Below are positions 1-10,039 of a stretch of DNA of 64,000 nt, piece by piece; within the stretch, counting starts at the first letter, position 1, and each line of letters opens with the position of its first letter. Made by a program: the position numbers and the translations under genes. Source of the stretch: Fistulifera solaris (lineage: Eukaryota > Bacillariophyta > Bacillariophyceae > Naviculales > Stauroneidaceae); contig AP026155.1 in NCBI GenBank assembly GCA_030295235.1, positions 496,001-560,000 on the forward strand, read 5' to 3'. Below the pieces are notes generated by a model that had not been told where the DNA came from, made no database searches, and saw nothing but the letters and a program-made list of their open reading frames with translations.

Positions 1-2
1 GA

Positions 3-371
3 ACACAAACGCGGGCACTGGAGGGACTCCAACTCGTGCGCTATGAACAAGGACAATTTTTTGGTGTTCATCATGATCTAGGAATTTATGATGAAGAAGA
101 AGATACCGTCGCATTACCCCCCAAAACGACATGGAGTCCACGGCGTTTGGTCACCTTATTTTGCTATTTGAATGACTGTTCCGAAGGGGGTGCTACGGTT
201 TTCCCGAAAGCTCAGTTGCGGGTGCAACCGGCAGCAGGAAATGCGGTCTTGTTCTCGAATGTAATGTCGGGTGGTATGCCCGATGTTCGGACACTGCATG
301 CGGGAGAACCGCCTACTTCGCCCCAATGTGTCAAGTATGGATTGAACATTTGGTTTTGTGAGGAATTTTGA
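3..371 (+). CDS. Prolyl 4-hydroxylase, C-terminal part (2OG-Fe(II) oxygenase)
   Basis: This is the end of a prolyl 4-hydroxylase alpha-subunit-like dioxygenase, which hydroxylates proline using Fe(II), 2-oxoglutarate and oxygen. The frame is open from base 3 with no start, so the gene begins outside the window; the GTG at 36 is an internal valine. The visible part has the family core: VRYEQGQFF followed by the HHD iron-binding His/Asp pair, RLVTLFCYLND on the central strand, a GGATVFP turn, and the distal HAGEP histidine followed by a lysine (VKYGLNIW) placed to bind 2-oxoglutarate. The protein ends a few residues later, as is usual in the family. The substrate (collagen-like, cell-wall or cytosolic protein) and the targeting signal cannot be judged because the N-terminus is missing. 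Confidence 0.88.
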   Translation, partial: TQTRALEGLQLVRYEQGQFFGVHHDLGIYDEEEDTVALPPKTTWSPRRLVTLFCYLNDCSEGGATVFPKAQLRVQPAAGNAVLFSNVMSGGMPDVRTLHAGEPPTSPQCVKYGLNIWFCEEF

Positions 372-955
372 GGCTTGGCTCGTGGCTAAGCAACGTGAAT
401 GGATCTTGCAACTCTAGGTGATTCACTAGTCACCCCTCCGCTAAACTTAAGCCCCTGGCTTGGTGGAAACAAAAATATTTGTTGACTTTGACAAACAGAG
501 TCAGGCATCCTCAGTTACGGGTCCCAATCTCGTTTAACCGCGTCATGCCGAAGCGTTTTGGGAGTTCTTCTGAGATACAAGAAGTTGCCGCCCGCATCGA
601 ATCGAACGAAATTCCACGAGTGGGGACTTCGCAGGGTCACTTTCCGAGTCCCGTTCGGGGAAACTCGTAGATGGAAGCACCGGCCTTTGAATGTCAGGGC
701 AATATATCAGATTACGAAACCAAAATCCGAAAAGGTGAACATCGATCATGGTAGGCGTTATCAACATGTCAACTTGAACTGGGTTGGATAAATGAAATGC
801 ACCGGGTTTTAATAGTAAGGCAGGTCAGCGTTCGAACCTAAACGCCGTTGTCGGAGACTCCAAGTGAAGCAAACTGTTTGCAGTCAAATCTGATCATAAA
901 CGCAACATCCGCGGCGGTGAACACGAAATTACTTTGAGACTTGTCGACTTTCAAG
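372..955. other. Intergenic, no gene recognised
   Basis: Only short overlapping open frames without recognisable domains occur here, on both strands. It holds the 3' side of the hydroxylase gene and the upstream side of the broken beta-glucosidase. I see no repeat or RNA gene. Confidence 0.6.
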
Positions 956-2322
956 ATGAGACGATTTCCAGCTAATTTTAGATGGGGAACAGCCACTGCA
1001 GCTTATCAGATTGAAGGCGCGACTCGTATCGATGGTCGTGGGCCTAGCATCTGGGATGCCTTTTCTCAAATACCCGGTAAGATTTATGGGGGGCATACCG
1101 GAGACATTGCGTGCGATCATTATCGCCGATTTAAGGAGGACGTTGGCCTTCTTAAATCAATGGGTGTCAAGTGTTACCGATTTTCTATTGCCTGGCCTCG
1201 TATTTTGCCCCAAGGACGAGGGGATGTCAACGAGAAGGGTGTAGCGTTTTACAACGAACTTATTGATTGTCTCATTGAGAATGACATTGAACCGTGGGTG
1301 ACGATTTATCACTGGGACTTGCCGCTCGCATTGCAAATGGAAATGGATGGGCTATTGAATCCTGACATTGCCAAATGTTTTGCCGATTATGCTCGTGTTT
1401 GTTTCGATCGCTTTGGAGATCGTGTTCGTCACTGGATCACCTTGAACGAACCGTGGTGCAGTGCCGTGTTGGGACATGGAGTCGTGTGTCTGAAACAGAA
1501 CCGTATGTGGCCGCTCACAATCTTTTGCGCGCCCATGCTTATATGGTTGATGTTTATCGCCGCGAGTTTCAAGAAAGTCAACGAGGTGTGATCGGTATCA
1601 CAAATAATTCTGACTGGCATGAGCCCCTCACAGACTCTTCGGAAGACCGCGAAACCGCAGATCGTGCTCTGGAGTTTTCGTTGGGATGGTTTGCAGATCC
1701 TGTCTACTTTGGTGATTATCCACCTAGTATGCGCGACCGGCTTGGGTCTACTCTACCCCATTTCAGCGAAGAAGACCACAAACTTTTGAAAGGATCATCT
1801 GATTTTTTCGGTCTCAATCATTATAATACTAACATGTCTGCGGCGGAGGGTAGTATCGACTCGATGTTGCAAGACTTGTACAACAATGAGGGCGATCATG
1901 TCGATCTTTTGCGCGATCCCTCGTGGAAGCAAACTGATATGGGTTGGAATATTGTGCCATGGGGGATCCGGAAGTTGCTCGAATGGATCGACAGACGTTA
2001 CGACCATCCGCCCATCTACATTACAGAAAACGGCTGCGCTTTGCCTGGAGAAGACGTTCGTGAAGTAGCCTTAAACGACGTTGGCAGACTGGAATTCTTC
2101 AAAGGGTACCTTGGTGCTTGCCATGAGGCTATTGAGAACGGAGTCGATCTGCGTGGATATATGTGCTGGAGCATGATGGATAATTTGGAATGGTCGCATG
2201 GGTACAGTAAGCGCTTTGGCTTGACATGGGTTGATTTCAAAACTGGTGAACGTCATCCTAAAGCGTCGTTTCGGTGGTACTCAACCGTCTGCGCGGAAAA
2301 CGCGATGCGCCCAGTTGAGTGA
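956..2322 (+). pseudogene. Beta-glucosidase (GH1), copy 1, frameshifted by a 19-bp deletion
   Basis: A glycoside hydrolase family 1 gene, paralogous to the intact copy at 15282. The ATG at 956 gives MRRFPANF, aligning with the start of the intact copy. The first frame runs through the acid/base motif TLNEPW and then breaks at about 1475-1487. Relative to copy 2, 19 bases are missing between the GHG loop and the TEPYVAAHN helix, so translation ends at 1591 in a nonsense tail. The other frame resumes and carries the rest of the barrel, including the nucleophile motif ITENGC and the aglycone-site MMDNLEW, to a stop at 2322. A 19-base loss is not a homopolymer slip, so I call it a pseudogene. Bases 1175-1459 are identical to copy 2 although both flanks have diverged. 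Confidence 0.8.
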
Positions 2323-2607
2323 GCCTTTGAAGCTGAACATTAATTAACAACTCATAGAGGAATATGCAGATTAAAAAGAGTTGAAACTTTGACTATAAAT
2401 TAAATATTAGCGTTAAGCTACCAGCAATTCTGCGAATACGCTTCGACTTCAACATTTGTTTTCTCGACTTTGAGTACTTTCGTGAAAGTAAAGACTCATC
2501 TATTCTTACTCAGTATTTGCGGTTGAGTCGTTGCAGACAAATTATGTGTCGGTTCGTAAGCAGTGGGAAACTACAAAGGTAATTCCTTCTCGAAGCTATT
2601 ATTTTAC

Positions 2608-4577
2608 TCACTTTTTGAGAAGCGAATCCCTGTATTCCTTAATAGCTCGTCCCCATATTTCGTAGCCTTTCTTGTTCGGATGAACGCCATCCGTGTATAA
2701 ATCAGCCTTCACTGTCCCGTCAGAGTTCAGAAACAAGTTCGTTGCTTCAAAGAATTGGACGGCATTTCCCGTCGACTCGGTAAAGCATTTTAGCTTTGAA
2801 TTGATGAGATGAATAACATCAAAGCCTGTATCCATGCGAGGAAGGATTGAATTGATGACAATTCTTGCTTTTGGTTTTCGGCGCATAATTTCTTTTACTA
2901 CGACGATGTTTGCAGCGACAATCGTATCAGAATTGCAGTCGTCGGTAATATCATTCGTCCCGATCAGTATCCATATAACTGAAACGTCAAGCTCCGAAGG
3001 GGAGTTCCCCGTTTTGAATACGATGTAGAAGGTACGATGACCTGTCTGCTGAAATTCCCATTACTAGCGTGGATTCGTTTGAAAATAGTTCGGCGAAAAC
3101 GCCCGGTATATCCCTATAGCGAAGCGATGGAGTACCGAGAACTGTTCCAAGCCACAGTTCTGTTATCGAGTCCCCCATAAGCATTAATTCCACGGTCGAC
3201 TTGTTTGCTAGAAACGGAATCAGCTGGTTTTTATTGCGCTGGAATGTTTTCGTCCATCGTGCATGCATTCTCGGGTCATCATTTGCCATGGGTAAATGAG
3301 GATCTAGACACAGACATGGATCTTTCTGACGGCAACGGTTTGTCGGCGCGGTCGAGTTTTCATTCATCATGGCGTCGAAATAGCTGGCTCTTCCGCAAAT
3401 GGGCTGAGATACCGTGTTATCATCGCGAGACATTTCAAAAATAATTTCTTCGACTCGCTGAACGATCGCCTTGCCCCAAACTCTATAGCCCTCACTCGAT
3501 AGATGAAGCGAATCTTGGTATAGCGTAGCGTTTCGATAGTCTGGACTTTCATGTGCCACAAAGAGATTGGTAGCGTCGAAGAACTCGAGGGCACTGGAGG
3601 CAAACATTTCTGAATAACACTCGAGATGCTTGTTAATTCGTAGTGCCTCTTGCCAATTCCGATCCTCTGTGAGATGCGTATCATTGGCGTTTCGACCACT
3701 GCGGGGCAACAATGAATTCAACACGACTTTCGTTTTACCTGGAGTCAACTGCATTCAAAACAAATTCCGCCACTGCAATATTCCCAGCCACCACAGCGTC
3801 TACATTGCAATGATCACCACCCAAGTCGTTGGTCCCAATATTAATCCAGATAACTTTCGCCGTCGTCAGGAGTTCACCCTCTTTCATTCGGTACAAGAGA
3901 TGCGGAATGCGGTCACCGGATATTCCTAACGCCAAGCCCCGCATCGTCCCGTCTTGAAAATAGTGCTGATACACTGGACGAACGTCACTGTAATCACGAT
4001 TCTGCCTACCAAAATCCGTTCCAAGCCAGTGTTCGGTCAAGCTATCACCGAGCAAGAGAACATCTAAGGCTTGTGAACTATTAAATCGTTGCGCTATGTC
4101 CACGTTACGCTGAAAAGCGTCGTTCCATTTTTGTAATATCGGTAATCGACGTCCTGTTTTCGCGGAATGGTAGGATTCTGGCAAAGACATTTTCGTTTCC
4201 GGCCAATATCATCACACAAATCCATGCTATCCAGTTTCTTGCGCAATGTTTGATAATACTGAAGATTTGGGCAAGAACGAATCACTTCCGGAAGCGTAGG
4301 ACCGACATAGATAGGATCCACAATGGTAGGTGCGGGAAAAGCGGCCGGTTCTTGAGAATACTCTTCTGTGGGCAGCTCCTTCAGATCCTTAGATGAGACA
4401 TCCGATGCATGGTTATCGGGCAAATAGTAGATAAGAATACTCGTGACGATGAAGAGAAAGAGGGAAAGGAGAGTATAATACAGCGTATTTTTTTGACGAA
4501 CGTTCGCTTATCCGTCTGGTCGACGGAGCTTGCTCACCTTCCCTCACTGGAAGACTTTCGTAGGCTCCTTTTGTCAT
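2608..4577 (-). CDS. Two-domain SGNH/GDSL hydrolase, type II membrane protein, several frameshifts
   Basis: Read from the ATG at 4577 this encodes a short cytosolic N-terminus, a membrane segment (LFLFIVTSILIYYL) and two SGNH hydrolase domains in tandem. Domain 1 has LLLGDSLTEHW, IGTNDLG and DSLHLSSEGY. Domain 2 has LMLMGDSITELW, IGTNDIT and DGVHPNKKGY. Both therefore keep the Ser, Asn and Asp-His catalytic blocks. Each domain is preceded by a Cys-rich CxCxDPxxP-type linker. The reading frame changes at about 4488-4494 (a run of seven T on the plus strand), 4130-4150, 3740 and 3000. In each case the continuing frame restores family motifs. It may be a decaying gene or an intact gene with sequence errors. 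SGNH enzymes of this shape act as esterases or acetylhydrolases; the substrate is unknown. The two single-domain relatives lie next to it on the same strand. Confidence 0.7.
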
Positions 4578-5705
4578 ATTATTGAGGAAGAAGTTGGGTA
4601 TAGCATTATACAAAAGATTGCCTCAATGATACGATGTGGTCATTTATCTGATCTTCGCGCTCTGCATCTCGGCGGTGCAGATGAGATTTTGCGGCTTTTT
4701 CGTAGCCGCTCGCAAGGCCGATTTCGGCGACCTTGTTCTCTAAAACACTATACTACCCATTCCGTGATCCAATGCATGCGTGATTCACCCACTTCCTTCC
4801 GCCGTGTGTGCAGAGGAGGAGTCGTTCGAGGAGTAACGAAGAATAAGTTAAGGCAAGAGACAACGAAGCAGTTTGAAGTAAAAAAAGATTGCGGTCACAA
4901 CTTTCACATCATACATGACGGTCGAGGGAAAATCGATAATGAGAAAAAGAGAATAGCGTACTCGTCCCTTTTTTCGTTTCCTTTGTCGAGATGGTGAAAC
5001 TAATTTCTTCACTTAATATGTCACATCTCTCCTCTTTTTTCATTTTTACTTCCTCTATTGTTTTAAACGCGCGCGAAGAATGGCAAAAGCGACACAGATA
5101 ACGTCAAAAAGTATCTAGAAAAGCGGCTGAGTTTGGTCCGACGTCTCCCGAAAGGATCTCTGGGCGTTTCACCTTCCTTTCAATCATACCTCCTTTAGAT
5201 TCTCAATAAGACTTCTAGTTTTCAAGGGCTAGTGCTTAGATTGTCCAGACATAAGTCGCTGTCTTGATGGTTGTGTACAAGCGGCGGCGTAAGATTGCAC
5301 TTGATCCAAACGTAATCTGCAATCTGAAGCGGAATATTCCACAGACGCAAGTTGTCGTTCATTTTTCGCGCAAGACGATCTTACACCTATAAAAAGCAAC
5401 GATATCAAGTCAAACAAAGTTTGTGATCTGAAACGTCGATGTCTGTGTTCGTTTCGAGCTCGACCATCCAACCCCTCGTTTAAAGCTCCACGAAAATCCG
5501 TTCTCCCTCCTCCGTATTTTAACTTTGAAGATACGTGCTGATGTTGTCGTAAGCAACTCTTTTGGTCGATGCAGGCATCTTCTCGATTTCCACACCCATT
5601 TTGCACGAGGTCTGCCTAATTGGCGACCTTACGGTAATATCATTGCAGCCGGCTGAAAGCACGCCAACACCCGAAACCACTGGGTAAACTTTCAGCTGTT
5701 CGACA
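4578..5705. other. Intergenic, no gene recognised
   Basis: This lies between two same-strand SGNH genes. Open frames on both strands (for example minus 5519-5716, which overlaps the end of the next gene) have no recognisable domain. I see no repeat or structured RNA. Confidence 0.5.
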
Positions 5706-6827
5706 TTAAGGTCCATCTGCCGTCTTCCAATCTAAAATCTCTACCTTCATATCATCCAATATCCGTTTCACCCGTTGAACAATTGCCCGTCCCCATAGTT
5801 TGTAGCCTTCAACATTCGGATGTATAGCGTCTTGAAATAGCGTCACATTTCGATGCAAAACATCGTTTGGTTCCATAAAGAGTGCCGTGGCGTCGAAAAA
5901 CTCCACGTGGGGAGTCGCTTCGGCATAGCAGTGCAATAATTCATTCACCTGTCGGGCCAGTGTTTGTCGTCGCGTCACTGGCAAGATCGAATTAATGACC
6001 ACACGGGTGGGTTGATGCCTATGTGCCAAGATAGCTTGCACGATTTCCATTATCCCCGACAGGACCGCCTCGGGGGTACAATCTCTCTTTTGAATGTCGT
6101 AAACTCCAACAGTGAGCCAGACAACAGGTGCCACGATCCCGTCACCTTTCAATTCATCGTTTTGTATTCGATACAACAATTGACTGTAACCATCTTCACC
6201 TACTCCGAGCGGCACGCCCTTGACCGAAGTTTCACCCCTGGCACCAAAGCGTTCCGCAAAGACATCTTTGATGGGATGATAACGGCCACGCCCGTAAGAG
6301 TCCGGCATCGGAACACGTGAGAAATACGTCCCTTGCCACCGCTCGGTCAATGAATCACCCACGAGCAGTACATCGAGGGCGTCCATGACATGTTCGAAGG
6401 GTTGCAGGAGAAACGAATTTCGTTGTCGTGTTCGATCCCACCATTCCTTCTTTTCATCATATTCGCTGGGCATAGCCGGATCTGGACAAAAGCATTCGCT
6501 ATTTTCTAAACAACGATGTTCGCTATCTTTCATTCGTTTCAATAGCGTATGTCGAAGGAAATAGTCGGCATCCGACACGAGCTCTTTACAATCCAATTCC
6601 AGGAACGTCGAGTCGACTAGATACAAATCGTCGATATCATCAACATTGTCTTGTATATTCAGTCGAGAACCGATAATCACGAGAGCCAGCACGCTTCCAG
6701 CAAGTAGGAAGAGCAAAATTTTTATTTTTCGGCTCCTTTTTCGTGTCACGGGCACTAACAGAGCCGACACTTCGACATCCTCATCCTCGCTTTCTGTGTC
6801 ACTACACTCAATTTCGAGTCTTTGCAT
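5706..6827 (-). CDS. SGNH/GDSL hydrolase, type II membrane protein (intact frame)
   Basis: A 373-residue protein with an acidic cytosolic N-terminus, basic residues before a membrane helix (about residues 36-53), then a lumenal or extracellular SGNH domain. A Cys-rich linker (about 106-120) precedes the domain. The nucleophile block is LLVGDSLTERW (Ser159) and the final block is DAIHPNVEGY (Asp333, His336). In the third block the paralogues have GTND or GIND, but here it reads GVYD (241-244), so the oxyanion-hole Asn is missing. Activity may be weak or altered. The two neighbouring paralogues lie on the same strand, which suggests tandem duplication. A TACCAGGTA site lies 72 bp upstream of the start codon. 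Esterase or acetylhydrolase activity on the cell surface or in the Golgi is an inference from the family. Confidence 0.78.
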   Translation of the reverse strand: MQRLEIECSDTESEDEDVEVSALLVPVTRKRSRKIKILLFLLAGSVLALVIIGSRLNIQDNVDDIDDLYLVDSTFLELDCKELVSDADYFLRHTLLKRMKDSEHRCLENSECFCPDPAMPSEYDEKKEWWDRTRQRNSFLLQPFEHVMDALDVLLVGDSLTERWQGTYFSRVPMPDSYGRGRYHPIKDVFAERFGARGETSVKGVPLGVGEDGYSQLLYRIQNDELKGDGIVAPVVWLTVGVYDIQKRDCTPEAVLSGIMEIVQAILAHRHQPTRVVINSILPVTRRQTLARQVNELLHCYAEATPHVEFFDATALFMEPNDVLHRNVTLFQDAIHPNVEGYKLWGRAIVQRVKRILDDMKVEILDWKTADGP

Positions 6828-7375
6828 TCTATCTGACGACGATGTAAGATAGTTTTAACAAAAAGTCGTCTAACAGGAACAAGAAATGAGAAAGAAAATA
6901 CCAGGTAAGAACTGTAAGAACAGACCTGAGGTGACCTTTTTTTCTGTCGTCTTTCTTTTCGTTTGCAACAAAAAATAAGTGCGCAAAAGCGGTCATCCTT
7001 GAACCATCGGATGGACAGACAGAAATTTAAGTCCCATCACAACTTTTGCTTAGCAAAACTTCGACCATGTGCGATTGATGCAAATGAATAGGATCGACAG
7101 TCATTGATTGTGTGTTAGCGAAAATGTTGCAACTACCATTGTTGCCGAAACTGAATACCTTTTTAGCAATTCAATTAATAGTCGAGACCGCCAAAAAGTC
7201 TCTCTTACGTTCAATTGACTAGTATGATGCGAAGGGGATCTCTCGAGCAAGAAACTTGCAAGTGTTCAACACAATCGATAAATAGCAAGAGAGACTAATC
7301 GTATGCAATGATCTGTTTCAATTGACGTCTATATGCAAATAAATTATACTATTAAAGCGCTGTTGAAGCGGGTTT
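6828..7375. other. Intergenic with one TACCAGGTA site
   Basis: The upstream region of the 5706-6827 gene and the 3' side of the next SGNH gene. It is AT-rich, with one TACCAGGTA at 6899-6907. No gene is seen. Confidence 0.5.
6899..6907. promoter_or_regulatory. TACCAGGTA site
   Basis: One of eight exact TACCAGGTA/TACCTGGTA sites in the window. It lies 72 bp upstream of the start codon of the minus-strand SGNH gene at 6827. Confidence 0.35.
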
Positions 7376-8450
7376 CTATAAACCTTCTTCTTCTAAAATG
7401 TGTAAGACGCGATGAACAATTGCTTCTCCCCATACCTTGTAACCTTGCGCATTCAAATTGACCGTATCAGCAAACAAATCCGGGTTTGGACGCGACACAT
7501 TCCCCCTCCATGATACTCAGCAAAGGCGTCGCATCAAAGAAATCAACATTCGGAATTTGTTGCGCGTAGCAATGCAATCGTTCGTTGACTTGTGTGACTC
7601 GCTCATTCAATGGTACTAACGAATTGATTACAATCCGTGTCGGCTGATCGTGTCTTTTCCGAATCTCTTGCAGTTGTTGGATGACAGACAATACGCCAGC
7701 CACTACACCATCGGCGGTGCAGTCGTAATACTGCATGTCGTTGATTCCGATGTTGATCCAGAGGATGGGAACTTTGAATGTAACTGGCAATTCACCATTT
7801 TGAAGACGATACAATAATTGACTGAAACCGTCTTGCGCAATGCCCAGAGCAAGGCCACTAACAACCCGTTCGTGATCGCTCGTGACGTTGGTAGCCTGAA
7901 AATACTGTTGATACAAGTCATGAATGTCACCCCAAGCCTTATGACCCGTCACTTTAGAGCGAAAATGAGAATTGTTGGTCCCCAGCCAGTGTTCGACTAA
8001 CGAATCTCCGAACATGAGAACATCCCAGTGTTTATTGTCCGAATCCTGAATCAATTTGAGGTTGCGCTGGAAGACATTGTTCCATTCCGGATCCCATTGA
8101 TTCCCTGTCGCAACCTTCGGAGACTCACATTTGCAATGTCGACGATCTCTGTCACCCGTGACACATCTCCGAGGTTGATGATTCGCCATATTTCCGACAA
8201 CGTGTTGAAAATACTTGTCATCCGCACCGACTGCGTCACAGTCAATCGAAGTAAACGTTGAAACGACCGGTGCTGTCACTACAGGTTCGTCCAGTGCCTC
8301 GGCAGACTCGGGTCGTAATGTCATGGCCATGATAATGATCATGAGACTCAACAAGGCGGCGATGAGAAACAAGGAAGCCCGGCGAATGTGCGGGCGATGG
8401 AAAACAGCAAAGCTGTAATGGCCGTCGCGAGTGACGCTTTCGACATTCAT
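7376..8450 (-). CDS. SGNH/GDSL-like protein with Asn in place of the catalytic His; one frameshift
   Basis: The third SGNH paralogue. The ATG at 8450 opens a frame with a membrane helix (about residues 24-45), the Cys-rich linker, MFGDSLVEHW (nucleophile block), IGINDMQ (third block) and the VVINSL-type strand. The frame stops early at 7467 after a run of five G (plus-strand C at 7502-7506). Reading past it by one base restores about 40 family residues (GYKVWGEAIVHRVL) to a TAG at 7376-7378. In that tail the Asp-x-x-His block reads DTVN, so the catalytic His is replaced by Asn whichever way the frame is resolved. The protein is probably catalytically dead or has a changed function, or the gene is decaying. 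Confidence 0.65.
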
Positions 8451-8753
8451 TTCTTATAAATTGTGGATTGATTGGTTTAACAATTGTTTTCTTGAGATAT
8501 GGAAAGATAAACAGTATCTAAAACACCCCATCATTTGCCCAGCAACGACAAACCTGAGGAAAAAGCCGACGGTCATCGTTTCCTCCCGCAATTTTCGTGA
8601 GAATGACTGTTTCCTTACTGTGATCCACCGTGTACACTGGATTTGAAGTTTGAGGCGTGAACGCACAAGCTGTGAGTCACGAGACAATGTCTCACCGTTC
8701 ATCGTTCATTCAAAGGAGTTTGGTTCCTACTTTGTAGTGTACGCGCGCGATCA
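8451..8753. other. Region between SGNH gene and 5' LTR
   Basis: The upstream region of the SGNH gene starting at 8450, interrupted by the retrotransposon insertion at 8754. No gene is seen. Confidence 0.5.
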
Positions 8754-9264
8754 TGTCAAAGAGCGAGGTCGAGGTTGAGTGTCGGACTGAAAGATTTATT
8801 CAGTCATGAGTTGACACGTCATCGGATGTCGGAATGGTTCGAAATGACCGCCTAGTTTATTGGGAAAGCATTCTACTCGTGAAAGGAGTCTCGGAAGTGT
8901 TTCGAACTATATGTTTGGGGATTTGGGATCACGGAAGAATCCAGTATGCAATTATGGACGATGACTGTTGCTAGTTGCTAAGGAACATGCAATAATGGAG
9001 AATCTGGTGGATTGGCAGAAAGGGCTATTTTATCCTAAAGTTGTTATTGGAGAAATGGACTTGGCAAGATCGGATCATGATCAGATCAAGATCAGATCGG
9101 AGACCAGTGAAAAGAGGAAAGCGAAAGTAATCGTAGGAAATCGTCATAATTCTGTAAGCGAGTGTTTGGAGCAAAAGTTCGTTGTTTCAATAGTCTTTTG
9201 TCTGGGGTGTGTGGAGTCCCCCGATAGCCGAGAGCAGTTACAGACCGCGGTAGAAATTTCAACA
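8754..9264 (+). repeat. 5' LTR of copia element
   Basis: 511 bp, TG...CA. Compared with the 3' LTR I see one base missing in a C run, one missing in an A run, and two substitutions (GTAAGCGAG against GTAAACGAG; TTTTGTC against TTTCGTC). The LTR is followed at once by the perfect 12-bp palindrome CGCTTATAAGCG. Confidence 0.9.
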
Positions 9265-9313
9265 CGCTTATAAGCGTGGCGTTGAGAAAAAAAAGTTTAC
9301 GAGACAAGACAAG

Positions 9314-9997
9314 ATGACCGACGAGGGAGAGAAGATGAGGGCTTTGACCTTCTACCCGTTGGACGACAAGGTCGCTGAGAAGTCGTACGATGACTGGAAG
9401 TTCAAGACGATGTCGTTGATCACGAAGAGAGGTTGGACGAGTGTGTTCGATGACCTGAAGGCCGAGATCCCCACGAAGGAAGTTGCGATGGGAGCGACGG
9501 CGACGGCGAAGGACAAGGAGTTGTATCGAAGCAATCTCGAGATCATCGATTTGTTGGTGATTGCGTGCGAAGGCGTTCCTTTGGGTCTTGTCAAGAGAGC
9601 GGATGGCGATGCGAGAGACGCATTCAAGCTTTTGGATGCTAAGTACGCCCGGAACAGCGAGGAAGATTTGGCGGAAGTGTTGGCGGAGTTCGGACGGTGC
9701 AAGTTGGCGTCGAAGGAAGATGACCCTGACAAGTTCTTCCTGGAGTGCGATCGGTTGCAGAACCGTTTGAAGACAATCGGATCGCAGTATGTGAAGCCAA
9801 GTTTCGTTTTGAAGGCCCACTACTTGGCCAACCTTCCTGACGAGTATTCGGATGTGATCACGAAGTTGAGCGGAAAGATCAACGAGACCTCGATTGAAGA
9901 CCTCGAGAAGGAGATCCGGAACAAGTGGAAGCGCTGTTTCAAGCCCAAGAACGATGAAGAAAACGAAGAAAAAGAAAAAAGACAAAAAAGAAAATAA
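9314..9997 (+). CDS. Copia gag polyprotein part
   Basis: The ATG at 9314 follows the LTR and leader. The 227-residue frame resembles the UBN2/retrotran-gag capsid region: SYDDWKFKTMSLI near the start, AFKLLDAKYA, and a Lys/Glu-rich C-terminus. Open reading ends in an A-rich stretch. The continuation (ENKNLALNVEKGKGG) is in another frame, and the pol frame returns to the original register. Two opposite one-base slips in the A-rich run would join gag and pol into one polyprotein, the usual copia arrangement. Gag packages the RNA in cytoplasmic particles. Confidence 0.8.
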   Translation: MTDEGEKMRALTFYPLDDKVAEKSYDDWKFKTMSLITKRGWTSVFDDLKAEIPTKEVAMGATATAKDKELYRSNLEIIDLLVIACEGVPLGLVKRADGDARDAFKLLDAKYARNSEEDLAEVLAEFGRCKLASKEDDPDKFFLECDRLQNRLKTIGSQYVKPSFVLKAHYLANLPDEYSDVITKLSGKINETSIEDLEKEIRNKWKRCFKPKNDEENEEKEKRQKRK

Positions 9998-10039
9998 AAA
10001 TTTAGCATTAAACGTCGAAAAGGGCAAGGGTGGTTTTAA

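Noticed and set aside
2608-4577. Introns as the cause of the frame breaks in the two-domain SGNH gene
   Set aside because: The frames overlap or abut within a few bases, leaving no room for introns; single-base shifts explain them.
5519-5716. 65-residue minus-strand frame overlapping the end of the SGNH gene
   Set aside because: It lies in the 3' region, has no recognised domain, and nothing indicates a separate start.
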